A stretch of DNA of 24,548 bases from CAZPMT01 sp964587655 (GCA_964587655.1 CAZPMT010000081.1:1-24548); one strand, 5' to 3'. Shown: positions 7,480 through 15,475, counted from the stretch's first letter. A program made the numbers and translations. Notes: a model not told the origin generated them from the letters alone.

Positions 7480-8331
7480 ATGCGATTTCACAAGTACCAA
7501 GCACTTGGAAACGACTATGTTGTCCTTGACGGCGTCGTCGCGGCTGATCTTGCGGACGGGATGGTGGAACGCATTTGCGACCGGCATTTCGGCATTGGAT
7601 CAGACGGCATCCTGTTGCCGGTCTCGCCGGAAGGCGGCGCGGACTTCGGATTGCGGATCTTCAATCCGGATGGGGCGGAGGCGGAGAAGAGCGGAAACGG
7701 TCTTCGCATTTTCGCGCGGTATCTTTGGGATCAGGGTCGCGTGAAAGAGAAACCGTTCGAGGTGATGACGGCGGGTGGCGTGGTCCGGTGCCGAGTGATC
7801 GACGGGGGGCGAAACGTCTTTGTCGAAATGGGGAAGGCCGGCTTCAACAGCGAGATCATCCCCGTGCGCGGGCCTGCGCGCGAAGTAGTGGATGAGTCCA
7901 TCGAGGTGGGCGGCGCGGCGCTGCGGTTCACGGGCGTAACGGTCGGCAATCCCCACTGCGTGGTCGTCGCGCACGACGCATCGCGAGACGTGGCGTTGCG
8001 GCTGGGTCCCTTGCTCGAACGCCATGACCTGTTTCCGAATCGAACGAACGTCCAGTTCATGATGCCGATGGATCGCCACCGGATCCGGATCGAGATATGG
8101 GAGCGAGGTGCGGGATACACGCTGGCGTCCGGCAGCAGCAGTTGCGCGGCCGCCGCGGCAGCCGTGCGTCTTGGATTATGCGACGACCCGGTAACTGTCG
8201 TCATGCCGGGTGGCGAACTGCGGATCGGCATAGGCGCGGAATACGACGTGACCATGTTTGGAGCCGTAGCTAAGGTGGCGGAAGGGGTGCTTTCCGCCGA
8301 AGTGTTCGAGACCGGAAGCAGTGGGCTGTAG
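7480..8331 (+). CDS. dapF: DapF-fold isomerase (diaminopimelate epimerase homologue) with Ser in place of both catalytic Cys
   Basis: This 283-residue protein is the usual DapF length and aligns throughout. The start region MRFHKYQALGNDYVVLD, FGIGSDGILL, VGNPHCVV and WERGAG are typical. DapF interconverts LL- and meso-diaminopimelate for lysine and peptidoglycan synthesis, using a cysteine pair (73 and 217 in H. influenzae). Here these positions are Ser71 (EKSGNGLRI in place of E-x-CGNG-x-RC) and Ser217 (LASGSSSCAA in place of -ACGxGACA). The equivalents of His159 and Glu208 are kept, while the usual GAGET reads GAGYT. It is either a variant epimerase or a DapF-fold enzyme with another reaction, so the symbol marks homology only. 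AAAGGA (7467-7472) precedes the ATG at 7480. The gene lies 95 bp after the sigma fusion and converges on a DUF3887 gene. Confidence 0.8.
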   Translation: MRFHKYQALGNDYVVLDGVVAADLADGMVERICDRHFGIGSDGILLPVSPEGGADFGLRIFNPDGAEAEKSGNGLRIFARYLWDQGRVKEKPFEVMTAGGVVRCRVIDGGRNVFVEMGKAGFNSEIIPVRGPAREVVDESIEVGGAALRFTGVTVGNPHCVVVAHDASRDVALRLGPLLERHDLFPNRTNVQFMMPMDRHRIRIEIWERGAGYTLASGSSSCAAAAAAVRLGLCDDPVTVVMPGGELRIGIGAEYDVTMFGAVAKVAEGVLSAEVFETGSSGL

Positions 8332-8349
8332 GCTGGAAGATGTCGAGAT

Positions 8350-8790
8350 CTAACTCGCGGGGCGGAGAAAGAGTCCGGAGACTTGGCCCGCCGGGTTCAC
8401 GGTTACCTGGACGTCCACCTTGGCGCGTTCGAATTCACACGTTACGAAGACGACGTCCATTCCCTGGGCCTTCTCGGCGCGCGTGCCGAGTTGTTTCTTG
8501 AATGCGCCGGCTTGAGCGCCCACGGCATTCCACGTCTCGGCCAATGTGGATTCGGGCAGAGCCGCCTTCATCGTTGCGTCGAACCGGCTTGTAGCCGCGG
8601 CCCAGTCGCCGCGCGTCAATGCCGTCGCGAGTTCCTGTGCGACGGTTTTGGCGTCGGCCCCGCCGGAGGCGGGAGTTCCTTCTGACGCGGCGGGCGGGGT
8701 GGAAGATCCGGCTCCGGAGAACCGGCTCAGAATCGGCAACGCCGCCACGATAACGACCACAACGATAACCGCAATGAGTTTCTTGTCCAT
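8350..8790 (-). CDS. Membrane-anchored DUF3887 protein
   Basis: This 146-residue protein has an N-terminal hydrophobic helix (residues 4-22), an Ala/Gly/Ser/Pro-rich linker to about residue 48, and a DUF3887-like domain to the end. Recognisable elements are a helix ending RGDWAAATSRFDATMKAALP, then LAETWNAVGAQAGAFK, and a strand-rich end (VVFVTCEFERAKVDVQVTVN). DUF3887 domains are small alpha+beta modules of the NTF2/cystatin-like kind with no settled function. In secreted proteins they often accompany hydrolases; here the domain stands alone. The ATG has the strong ribosome site GAGGAGGT 6 bases upstream. It is the last gene of the operon that begins with the DUF2089 regulator and ends 18 bp from the convergent dapF. 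Confidence 0.8.
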   Translation of the reverse strand: MDKKLIAVIVVVVIVAALPILSRFSGAGSSTPPAASEGTPASGGADAKTVAQELATALTRGDWAAATSRFDATMKAALPESTLAETWNAVGAQAGAFKKQLGTRAEKAQGMDVVFVTCEFERAKVDVQVTVNPAGQVSGLFLRPAS

Positions 8791-8819
8791 TATACGACCT
8801 CCTCAGACGCGTTTCCGGT

Positions 8820-9323
8820 TTACATTTTCTCGAAGACGTAATGGTGCGGTTTCTCACCGCGGATCAACACGTCCCCGCTTATCCACTCCATGAACAGATA
8901 CTTCTTGCCGTTGAGATCCTTTACGACGTACTTTCCCTCGGCCTTGTCGCCAGGATGCCACATGTATTCCTTTGTCCATTTCCATGGCCCGGACGTTCTG
9001 CCCTCCGGCATGAACTTCAGATACTCGAACGCGAAGCCGCCCGTCCAACCTTTCCTGCCCGGCGTGAAGTCCTCGATGCGCTCCACGAAGTCCACGGTCT
9101 TCCATTCGCCGACCACGTCCGGGTCGTCTTCGAAGGCCCGGGCCCACGCCGGGGACCCGTTAGTTACGGGCCGCGACGGCGTTGCCCCCTCTTCCGCCGC
9201 GACCTTGGCCGAGGGTTCTGAAGACTTCTTGGCGAGATTCAAGGCAATCGGGAGCACGGCCAACGGGAGCACGGCTAATACCACCAAGACCAGCAGGATT
9301 GCGCCTTTCCACTTGTTTGACAT
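8820..9323 (-). CDS. Anchored protein with a BlaR1-associated-type domain
   Basis: This 167-residue protein has an N-terminal membrane anchor (about 8-30), a variable linker, and a C-terminal domain from about residue 66. The domain is rich in aromatic residues and has features such as DDPDVVGEWKTVDFVERIED, FTPGRKGWTGG, WTKEYMWHPGDKAEGKY, YLFMEWISGDV and IRGEKPHHYVFEK. I recall similar segments, sometimes repeated, outside the membrane in BlaR1-like or M56 sensor proteins of Firmicutes and Bacteroidetes, where they are uncharacterised and may bind a ligand as a small beta-barrel. That resemblance is from memory. GAGGAG lies 7 bases before the ATG. The gene sits 23 bp after the Yip1-like gene and 29 bp before the DUF3887 gene, so it belongs to the DUF2089 operon. 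Confidence 0.75.
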   Translation of the reverse strand: MSNKWKGAILLVLVVLAVLPLAVLPIALNLAKKSSEPSAKVAAEEGATPSRPVTNGSPAWARAFEDDPDVVGEWKTVDFVERIEDFTPGRKGWTGGFAFEYLKFMPEGRTSGPWKWTKEYMWHPGDKAEGKYVVKDLNGKKYLFMEWISGDVLIRGEKPHHYVFEKM

Positions 9324-9346
9324 CGTTTGTCTCCTCGTCGATGTTC

Positions 9347-9949
9347 CTATCGCACCGCAACCTGAAGCAGAGTCATCAAGACCATCTTGCTTATGGCTTC
9401 ACCCGCCACGAGCATGATGACGAAGATCACTATCGCCTTCCCGCCCCGGACGTTGCATGAGACGGCGAACGCGCGGTACATCAGCACAATCATCCACACG
9501 ATCATGACGACGATCACGATGCATACCGCGATGAACGCGGCGAGGTCCGGGTAATGGGCGTCCATGTTGACCACGGCCAGTCGGGCGGCCTGACGCTGGT
9601 ATCCCGGCAGCATCGCAACCAGTGCGGTCACGAGTGTCGGCGTCCGTGCCAAGGCCTGGGTCCCAAATACGTCGATAACGCGAATCCGGCTCTTCGATAT
9701 CAGCCAGCCCGCCGCCAGAAGCAGCACGCTCATCACCAACCAGTCAGAGGCGCCTTCGATGGCGTAGAACCAGAGCGGCATTCTCAACCCCGTATGGAAA
9801 TCCAAGACCCCATCGAAATGCGAGGAACTCAGGGATCCGTTCAGGCTCGCGATAATCACCACCGGTAACCCGATGGCCAGCGCCGCTCCCCCGGCCACGT
9901 AGTGAAACGGGTTGAAGAGCCACATCTTCAGCGATTGCCTGTCTGCCAT
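9347..9949 (-). CDS. Yip1-like polytopic membrane protein
   Basis: This 200-residue membrane protein has about five hydrophobic segments and an overall look of the bacterial YIP1-domain family: an N-terminal LFNPFHYVAGGAALAIG helix, a loop with FHTGLRMPLWFYAIEG, then helices separated by short charged loops, and a final pair around VCIVIVVMIVWMIVLMYRAF and IVIFVIMLVAGEAIS. Function is unknown; such proteins are often found next to small regulators or transport genes. Two starts are possible. The ATG at 9967 overlaps the DUF2089 stop as ATGA, while the ATG at 9949 has AAGGA 7 bases upstream and is preferred. In either case it is tightly linked to the DUF2089 regulator gene. Confidence 0.75.
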   Translation of the reverse strand: MADRQSLKMWLFNPFHYVAGGAALAIGLPVVIIASLNGSLSSSHFDGVLDFHTGLRMPLWFYAIEGASDWLVMSVLLLAAGWLISKSRIRVIDVFGTQALARTPTLVTALVAMLPGYQRQAARLAVVNMDAHYPDLAAFIAVCIVIVVMIVWMIVLMYRAFAVSCNVRGGKAIVIFVIMLVAGEAISKMVLMTLLQVAVR

Positions 9950-9956
9950 ACCGATT

Positions 9957-9961
9957 TCCTT
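9957..9961 (-). promoter_or_regulatory. Shine-Dalgarno site deciding the Yip1-like start
   Basis: AAGGA on the minus strand, 7 bases before the ATG at 9949. It favours this start over the ATG at 9967, which has only a poor site (AGACAGG) upstream but overlaps the previous stop codon. Confidence 0.5.
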
Positions 9962-9963
9962 CG

Positions 9964-10272
9964 TCATGCGGAACCTGTCTCTTGGTGCTCTTCGGGTTTC
10001 TCCGCCTCCAAAGCCTGAATGCGTTCAATAAGCGCGTCCAACCGGTTCCGGACGGTCGGATACGACACTTCATACAACCGCGCCAAGTCCTTCAGACTCC
10101 CGCTGCACTTGATAAGATGCTGAACGAAGACCTGTTCGTCGTCCTTCAACCGGCCAAGAACCGGCAAGACAAAATCCCCTTCAACGACCGTGTTGCATGA
10201 GGGGCACTCGAACCGTTTGACCCGCAGCAACGCTCGGCAACTCGGGCAACTCACTGGAAGTCTTTTTTCCAT
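9964..10272 (-). CDS. DUF2089-type zinc-ribbon/HTH regulator
   Basis: This 102-residue protein has two CPxC knuckles (CPSC at 9-12 and CPSC at 23-26) forming a zinc ribbon. A helical region follows with a helix-turn-helix-like segment, SLKDLARLYEVSYPTVRNRL, and an acidic C-terminal coil. This is the DUF2089 arrangement; the family is thought to be DNA-binding and is often the first gene of small operons with membrane proteins. It heads a four-gene minus-strand operon here, and its promoter has paired AT-rich boxes, so autoregulation is a reasonable guess. The ribosome site before the ATG at 10272 is weak (AAGAGAG). The family call is firm; target and signal are unknown. Confidence 0.87.
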   Translation of the reverse strand: MEKRLPVSCPSCRALLRVKRFECPSCNTVVEGDFVLPVLGRLKDDEQVFVQHLIKCSGSLKDLARLYEVSYPTVRNRLDALIERIQALEAEKPEEHQETGSA

Positions 10273-10305
10273 GGCGACTCTCTTTATAGATGCTTCCGAT
10301 AAATA

Positions 10306-10334
10306 ATATTAAATCATCATTTCATAAAAGTCAA
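10306..10334 (-). promoter_or_regulatory. Promoter of the DUF2089 operon
   Basis: On the minus strand TTGACT (10329-10334) and TAATAT (10306-10311) are separated by exactly 17 bp, with a predicted start near 10299 and a leader of about 27 bases. The region is strongly AT-rich in a GC-rich window, and no other gene is positioned to use it. Confidence 0.65.
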
Positions 10335-10350
10335 GTGATGTTTTATAAAA
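10320..10350. repeat. Paired TTTTATRAAA boxes at the DUF2089 promoter
   Basis: Read on the minus strand, TTTTATAAAA (10341-10350, a perfect palindrome) and TTTTATGAAA (10320-10329) begin 21 bp apart, two turns of the helix. The second box abuts the -35 element and lies in the promoter spacer. CATCA and TGATG also flank the -35 as an inverted pair. The layout is typical of an operator at which a dimer or two dimers would block polymerase. Confidence 0.5.
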
Positions 10351-10437
10351 CGCGATTCGCACGCAAAGTGCAAACCCAACACCTCTTGCGAGGCCGACGC
10401 ATGATTGCGCTTCTGCAAGGTGGTATGGGTCCTTGGT

Positions 10438-10475
10438 TGAAAAGAAACAGGACGCACCGCTGGGGTGCGCCCTGT
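10438..10475 (-). terminator. Intrinsic terminator of the moxR-bat-glnD-htrA operon
   Basis: On the minus strand, 12-bp arms at 10464-10475 and 10447-10458 (ACAGGGCGCACC with GGTGCGTCCTGT, one G-T wobble) enclose a 5-base loop and are followed by TTCTTTT. It lies 37 bp after the htrA stop at 10513 and is the only clear terminator seen in the window. Confidence 0.85.
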
Positions 10476-10512
10476 CCTCGTGACAAGAGACTGGCAAGTG
10501 GGTGTCGTACAA

Positions 10513-11970
10513 CTACTTGAGGTCGGCGTCCTTTGGGACCTTGATGACTATGATGTCGGCGTCATCGGTTCCGGCGCGGACGTATCCGATGAGAAGGGAT
10601 TTGCCTGGCACGGCGTTCTCCTTGACGAGCTTGTAGAAGTCATCGGCGTTTGCGACCTTCTTTTGCGCGACCTCGGTGATGATGTCGCCGGGACCTACGC
10701 CGGCCTCTTCGGCGGGGCTGCCTGGGTCTACCTCGGCCACAATGACGCCCGTGATCTCGGGCTTCAGTTTGAGGCGTTCGGTGATCTCGGGCGACAGGTT
10801 CTGAACGTGTATTCCGAGGATCTCCTTGCCCTTTAGGGCTGTCTTGAGATCGCCGGCATATTCGTCCAACGTCACCTGGACGTTGACAGGGGCTTTGTCG
10901 CGCCAAACCTCGAGGGTGACCGCCGCTCCAGGGGCTTGGAGGGAGATCTTGCGGACGAGGTCGGCGGAATTCTCGACTTCCGCGCCGTTGACCTTTCGGA
11001 TCACGTCGTACGGTTTGATTCCGGCGCGTTCGGCGGGTGTGCCGGACTGTACGTTCTTGACGAATGCGCCCTTGTCGTCGGCGAGTCCTACGCCCTCCAT
11101 GAAGGGTTTCACGTTGGTGATGCCAACGCCGAGGTAGCCGCGCGTAACCTTTCCGGAGGCGATCAGGGTGGGAACGATCTGCTTCGCGGTATTCGAGGGG
11201 ATCGCGAAGCCGAGCGAGTTGGCGCCGAACACGATGGCGATGCTGATCCCGATGACTTCGCCGTCAAGGTTGCACAAGGGGCCGCCGCTGTTGCCCAGGT
11301 TGATGGCGGCGTCGGTCTGGATGAAGTTCTGGAAGCGCAGTCCGGGCAGGCTGAGCTCCTCGCGTCCGAGCGCGCTGATGTGTCCGAACGAGAATGAGCC
11401 TTCAAAGCCTCGCGGACTTCCGACCGCGATGGCAAATTGCCCGACCTTGAGGACGTCCGAGTCGCCGATTCGGGCGACGGGCAGGTCGACGTCCGGTTCG
11501 ATCTTGATCACGGCGAGATCCGTGTCAGGGTCCCTGCCGATCACTTTGGCCGGATATTCCTTCTCGTTCCACAGCTTGACGGTGATTTCATCGGCGCCGT
11601 CGATGACGTGGTTGTTGGTGACGATGTGGCCCTCCTTGTCGTAGATGAACCCGGAGCCGGTCGCGACCCTCGGCGGCATTTTCATGCGGGGCATATTTGG
11701 GCCCGGTTCTGGACTGGGCATGCCGAAGAACCGGAACAGGTCGTGTAACTGGTCCGGGTCTATGTCGCCCTGCTTTGATGCCCCTTTCGAGTCGATGTTG
11801 ACCACGCAGGGACGCAGTTCTTCGTGGAGCCGGATAAATGCGTCCTCCATCTCTTTGAGGACGGGACTCAGCGCGAAGGCGCTGCCGGCTGTGAATACGC
11901 ACAGCACCATCACTAGGACTAGGGCGCTTGCACGCCTTGCGAAGCTCACAAAATGTCTTACATGTCTCAT
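10513..11970 (-). CDS. htrA: DegP/HtrA-family periplasmic serine protease
   Basis: This 485-residue protein has an N-terminal signal peptide (hydrophobic core about 16-30, likely cut after SAFA). The trypsin-like domain holds the triad His121 (VTNNHVID), Asp151 (DTDLAVIKI) and Ser228 (INLGNSGGPL). Two PDZ domains follow at about 275-365 (GYLGVGI, GTPAERAGIKPYDVI) and 380-480 (GSPAEEAGVGPGDII). HtrA proteases degrade or refold damaged envelope proteins. The linker at residues 61-103 is Pro/Met-rich, as in the regulatory loop region of the family. AAGGAGAG lies 5 bases before the ATG at 11970, within an 11-bp gap after glnD. As the last gene before the terminator it probably shares transcription with the bat genes, fitting a joint envelope-stress role. 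Confidence 0.95.
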   Translation of the reverse strand: MRHVRHFVSFARRASALVLVMVLCVFTAGSAFALSPVLKEMEDAFIRLHEELRPCVVNIDSKGASKQGDIDPDQLHDLFRFFGMPSPEPGPNMPRMKMPPRVATGSGFIYDKEGHIVTNNHVIDGADEITVKLWNEKEYPAKVIGRDPDTDLAVIKIEPDVDLPVARIGDSDVLKVGQFAIAVGSPRGFEGSFSFGHISALGREELSLPGLRFQNFIQTDAAINLGNSGGPLCNLDGEVIGISIAIVFGANSLGFAIPSNTAKQIVPTLIASGKVTRGYLGVGITNVKPFMEGVGLADDKGAFVKNVQSGTPAERAGIKPYDVIRKVNGAEVENSADLVRKISLQAPGAAVTLEVWRDKAPVNVQVTLDEYAGDLKTALKGKEILGIHVQNLSPEITERLKLKPEITGVIVAEVDPGSPAEEAGVGPGDIITEVAQKKVANADDFYKLVKENAVPGKSLLIGYVRAGTDDADIIVIKVPKDADLK

Positions 11971-11981
11971 GTATTCTCTCC

Positions 11982-14675
11982 TTATGTCTCGGCGAGCGTT
12001 CGCGGATGGATCGCATTGTGCAACTCATCGCGAATCTGCGCCTGTTTTTCCTGTTCCCATATTTTCCTGCGGTCCAATGTGACGTAAAACGAGTCGCGGA
12101 CGCGCCTGGCATCCGTGACAATCCGCGCGGCGGAAATGTCGAGTCCCGCCGCGGCCATGGCTTGAGTGATATCATACAACAACCCCGTGCGATCTCCCGT
12201 CTCGATGTCAATGACGGTGTGGGTGCGCGAGGACTCATTGTCGAAGGCAATCTGCGTTCGTACGGCGATGCGCGGTTGCAGCAGGGCGAACAAACGCCGC
12301 CGGGAACGGTCCACGACTTCCTGTATGTCCTCGTCGCCGAGGAGCACCGCGCGGAGTACGCGCTCGACTGCTTTGAATTGTTTCTCGGTGATGGGGCGTC
12401 CGCGCGCGGCGTCGAACACCGTGAAACAGTCGATGACCCATCCGTCGGGGCGCGTGAACAGGGCGGCGTTGTTCACATCGACCAACTGCGACGCGAAGCT
12501 GCCTGCGATCATCGAGAACAATCCCTGCCGGTCCGACGTGCTGACGACGACCTCGCTCATGCCGGTTTCCTCGTGGGTCCAGCAGTTCATGGCCAGGCTC
12601 GTATCCCGCGCGCGGGCGGCACATTCGATGTGGCGGGCGATGTGCCATGGCGTGAAGGCCAGGAGATAGCGTTCTCCCAGGCCCCGAATGTGATCCTCGA
12701 CGCAAGGTTTGAGGTCGTCGCGAACGTTCTCGCTGACCTGTTGCGCCTTTGGGGATTTCCAGTACTGATCGCCGACGGTCTCGGCGCGTCCGAGCAGGAT
12801 CATCTCGGTTCGCAGGTAGAGCTTCAGCAGCAGCGCGCCTTTCCAGTCGTTCCAAACGTCGGGGCCTACGGCCGCCATATCCGCGTAGGAGATGAGGAAC
12901 AAGGTCCGAAGGCGTTCCTCGGTCTTCATCGTCTTCGCGAAACTTTGCACGATGTCATTGTCGTCGACGTCGCGGTACTGGCTGATCTTGGTCATGAGAA
13001 GGTGGTGCTGCACCAGAAAAGCGATGCGTTCCGTGTCCTCGTCGTCCATGCCTATTCGACGGCAGATATCCTTCGTTCGGAGCACGCCTTCGTCGACGTG
13101 CGTCTCGCCCTTCGCCTTGCCAAGGTCGTGGAAAAGAACGGCCATCACGAGGATGTATGGGTCCGGGAGATGCTCGAGGGATTTTTGAAGGCACTGCGTG
13201 ACCGGGTCTTGGGCCTGCGGCAAGCCCGCGAGCGCCTCGAGCGCGCGCAAGGTATGCTCATCCACGGGGAATTGGTGGAAATCCTCATAGCGTATTACGC
13301 CTTGAATCTCGGCGAACTCGGGCAGATACGCGCCGAGCAAGCCGAGGTTTGCCGCGTGCCGCAAGGCAAATCCGGCCTGCGTGGGGCGGTTGCAGATGGC
13401 CACGAAGAACCGGCGCACGATATCGCTGGTCCGGAAGGTGTCGGTCACAAGGTGCAGGTTTTCCGCGACGCGGCGCTCGGTGGCGCGGCTCAGAGGGACC
13501 TGGTGCCGCGCGGATTCCCAGAAGACCTCCATCAGGCGCGCGGGCTGTTCCGCGAACCAATGCGGGTCGTCCTGCCCGGCCTCGAGGCAACCGTCGCGGA
13601 CCACGATTTGCGCACGCAACGGCAGAAGGGAGGGATCCACGCCGGTTTCCACGGTCTGCCGATCGCAGACCTGCACGGCGATGTGGAGGAACCGGAACAG
13701 TTTCCGCGCGGCGGCGTAGTAATCCTGCATGAAACGTTGGATGTCGTGGTAGGGCGGAGCCCCGTAGTCGAACGCCTGCGCGACGTGTTTCTGGTTCGCG
13801 AACGTCAGGATGTCATCCTCGCGTCCGGCGTGAAAATGCAGTTCGTTGCGAATACGCCAGACGAAATCGAGAGCATTGACGAGATCGAGAAGCTCCTCCG
13901 GTGTGATGATTCCCATTGCAACAACGTCGTCGAGCGTGCACGAACCGTAGGTCATCATGAACAACCACAGGGCCGTGTGGAAATCGCGCAGGCCGCCGCG
14001 GTTCTCCTTTGTGTTCGGCTCGGCCCTGAAGAGGTCTTTGTATTCGTCCGAGAGCAGGTCGTAGCGGGCGCGGGCCTTGGACTGGATGAACGCGAGTGAG
14101 GTGTCCTTTTCCCGGAACGGCTCGCGCAGTTGGAGTTTCAGCCGGGCGAAGGTTGTGCTGTCGCCGGAGATCAGACGCGATTCGAGGATGGCCGTGAATA
14201 CCTTCAGATCATTCTTGGCGAGTCTGACGGCTTCCGCGACGCTTCGGGTCGTGAAGTTGATGACAAAGCCCACGTCCCACAGAAACGGCACCAGATAGCT
14301 GTTCAGCGACTTGATGTTGTCGTCAAGAGGGCCATCATACAGCAGACAGACGTCGAGGTCGGAGAACGGGCTGAGTTCCGAGCGTCCGTAGCCGCCCAAG
14401 GCGCACACCGCAACCCGGGACAGCAGCGCCGAGCGGTTCGCTATCGAGAACAAGGCGAAATCGAACACGCCCCGGAGGAGCGTGTCCGCCGATTCCGCAA
14501 GCATCCTCAGCACGTTCGATCCGGATTCGCCGGCATCGTGCCGCTCGCGGATCACACGCCTGCGTTCGACCGCGTAGGCCCGAGCCGCGGCGACGCGTTC
14601 ATCACGGGTCACGTCGCTGAAGGCCGGGCCATTCGATCTCGCAAGGGCTATGTATTCCGCAAAGCTGTCGCTCAT
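11982..14675 (-). CDS. glnD: GlnD: [protein-PII] uridylyltransferase/uridylyl-removing enzyme
   Basis: This 897-residue protein has the full GlnD layout. The nucleotidyltransferase domain has the signature GGYGRSELSPFSDLDV (94-109), which contains the metal-binding Asp pair. A helical GlnD domain with ENRGGLRDFHTALW (224-237) follows, then an HD hydrolase domain (VDEHTL near 471, FHDLGK at 515-520) and two C-terminal ACT domains (about 725 and 815 onward: DRQGLFSMIAGSFA and DRTGLLYDITQAM). GlnD adds UMP to PII when nitrogen is limiting and removes it when glutamine is high, glutamine being sensed through the ACT domains. All motifs look intact, so both activities are expected. The ATG overlaps the batE stop as ATGA. 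No glnB, glnK or amtB gene is in the window, and a place inside a bat operon is unusual. Confidence 0.93.
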   Translation of the reverse strand: MSDSFAEYIALARSNGPAFSDVTRDERVAAARAYAVERRRVIRERHDAGESGSNVLRMLAESADTLLRGVFDFALFSIANRSALLSRVAVCALGGYGRSELSPFSDLDVCLLYDGPLDDNIKSLNSYLVPFLWDVGFVINFTTRSVAEAVRLAKNDLKVFTAILESRLISGDSTTFARLKLQLREPFREKDTSLAFIQSKARARYDLLSDEYKDLFRAEPNTKENRGGLRDFHTALWLFMMTYGSCTLDDVVAMGIITPEELLDLVNALDFVWRIRNELHFHAGREDDILTFANQKHVAQAFDYGAPPYHDIQRFMQDYYAAARKLFRFLHIAVQVCDRQTVETGVDPSLLPLRAQIVVRDGCLEAGQDDPHWFAEQPARLMEVFWESARHQVPLSRATERRVAENLHLVTDTFRTSDIVRRFFVAICNRPTQAGFALRHAANLGLLGAYLPEFAEIQGVIRYEDFHQFPVDEHTLRALEALAGLPQAQDPVTQCLQKSLEHLPDPYILVMAVLFHDLGKAKGETHVDEGVLRTKDICRRIGMDDEDTERIAFLVQHHLLMTKISQYRDVDDNDIVQSFAKTMKTEERLRTLFLISYADMAAVGPDVWNDWKGALLLKLYLRTEMILLGRAETVGDQYWKSPKAQQVSENVRDDLKPCVEDHIRGLGERYLLAFTPWHIARHIECAARARDTSLAMNCWTHEETGMSEVVVSTSDRQGLFSMIAGSFASQLVDVNNAALFTRPDGWVIDCFTVFDAARGRPITEKQFKAVERVLRAVLLGDEDIQEVVDRSRRRLFALLQPRIAVRTQIAFDNESSRTHTVIDIETGDRTGLLYDITQAMAAAGLDISAARIVTDARRVRDSFYVTLDRRKIWEQEKQAQIRDELHNAIHPRTLAET

Positions 14676-15475
14676 TTTCGTTCCGCCGCTCCAGGGTTCG
14701 CTGAGGCGGGTGGTGCGCCCGTTGATGCACTAACCTTGGCGGGCGGTTCATAGGGCGGCCCGACGAAAGCCAGATCCGCGTCCTGGGCCCAGCCACGCTC
14801 GCCGTTCTCCGTGGTTACACGAGACCAGCCGCTGGCGCGCTTGTCGACGGTCACGCGATCCCCTTCATTGAGGTCAAACCGCACGGTTTCACTTTCGTTG
14901 GTTCCATAGTGCACGTGGACAACGTCCGCGTTGGCCACGGCTATCAATTCGGGGCGGGCCTTCTCCCAGGCTGAGAGTCCGAATGCCACTGCAAGAACGC
15001 CGGCCACAACCGCAAAACGGCGGGTGTAGCGCAACGGACGCAATTGCCGGAGGCCCAAGGCAGCCCAGAATGCCAGCCAGAGCAACACCGCCATAGTGTT
15101 CGTGGCGCGCGAACTCAGTTGATAGTGCCAGAAGAGGAGGCTCTCTTGCCAGTCCGGCGGGGCCGGGCGCGCCAGATGGTTCCTTGTGTCGCGAACGGCC
15201 TTGGCGAGATTCTCCCGCGCACCGTCGAATGCCGGGTCCAATTGCAGCGCCCGTTCGTAGTTGGCGATAGCCGGACCGAGCGCTCCGGTGCGGAAGTAGG
15301 CGTTGCCGAGGTTGAAGAAGACGGCGGGATGAACGACGGACTCGGTGACGAGCTGCTCGTACATTTGGATGGCGGTTGCGTAGTTGCCCGCGTTGTAAGC
15401 GTCGCAGGCGCTGTTAAAGGTGTCGTCATACCCATTGGCGCCGAGGAGGATCGCCGCTATTACCAATAGGCTCAT
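14672..15475 (-). CDS. batE: BatE-like TPR/SH3 membrane protein
   Basis: This 267-residue protein has a signal peptide (about 1-15) and TPR units at about 16-100 (YNAGNYATAIQMYEQLV, VFFNLGNAYFRTGALGPAI). Two membrane helices follow at about 127-145 and 154-170, then a bacterial SH3-like domain at about 175-240 (LNEGDRVTVDKRASGWSRV). A low-complexity Ala/Pro tail ends the protein. TPR plus SH3 after batD is the BatE arrangement of the Bacteroides aerotolerance operon. It probably acts as an outer-face scaffold binding the other Bat proteins. Start and stop both overlap the neighbours as ATGA (with batD and glnD), a sign of tight coupling. Confidence 0.87.
   Translation of the reverse strand: MSLLVIAAILLGANGYDDTFNSACDAYNAGNYATAIQMYEQLVTESVVHPAVFFNLGNAYFRTGALGPAIANYERALQLDPAFDGARENLAKAVRDTRNHLARPAPPDWQESLLFWHYQLSSRATNTMAVLLWLAFWAALGLRQLRPLRYTRRFAVVAGVLAVAFGLSAWEKARPELIAVANADVVHVHYGTNESETVRFDLNEGDRVTVDKRASGWSRVTTENGERGWAQDADLAFVGPPYEPPAKVSASTGAPPASANPGAAERK

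Noticed and set aside
11928..14099. A 723-codon open frame on + opposite glnD
   Set aside because: It lies antisense to a complete GlnD with all catalytic motifs, has no recognisable domain, and is explained by high-GC codon bias on the opposite strand.
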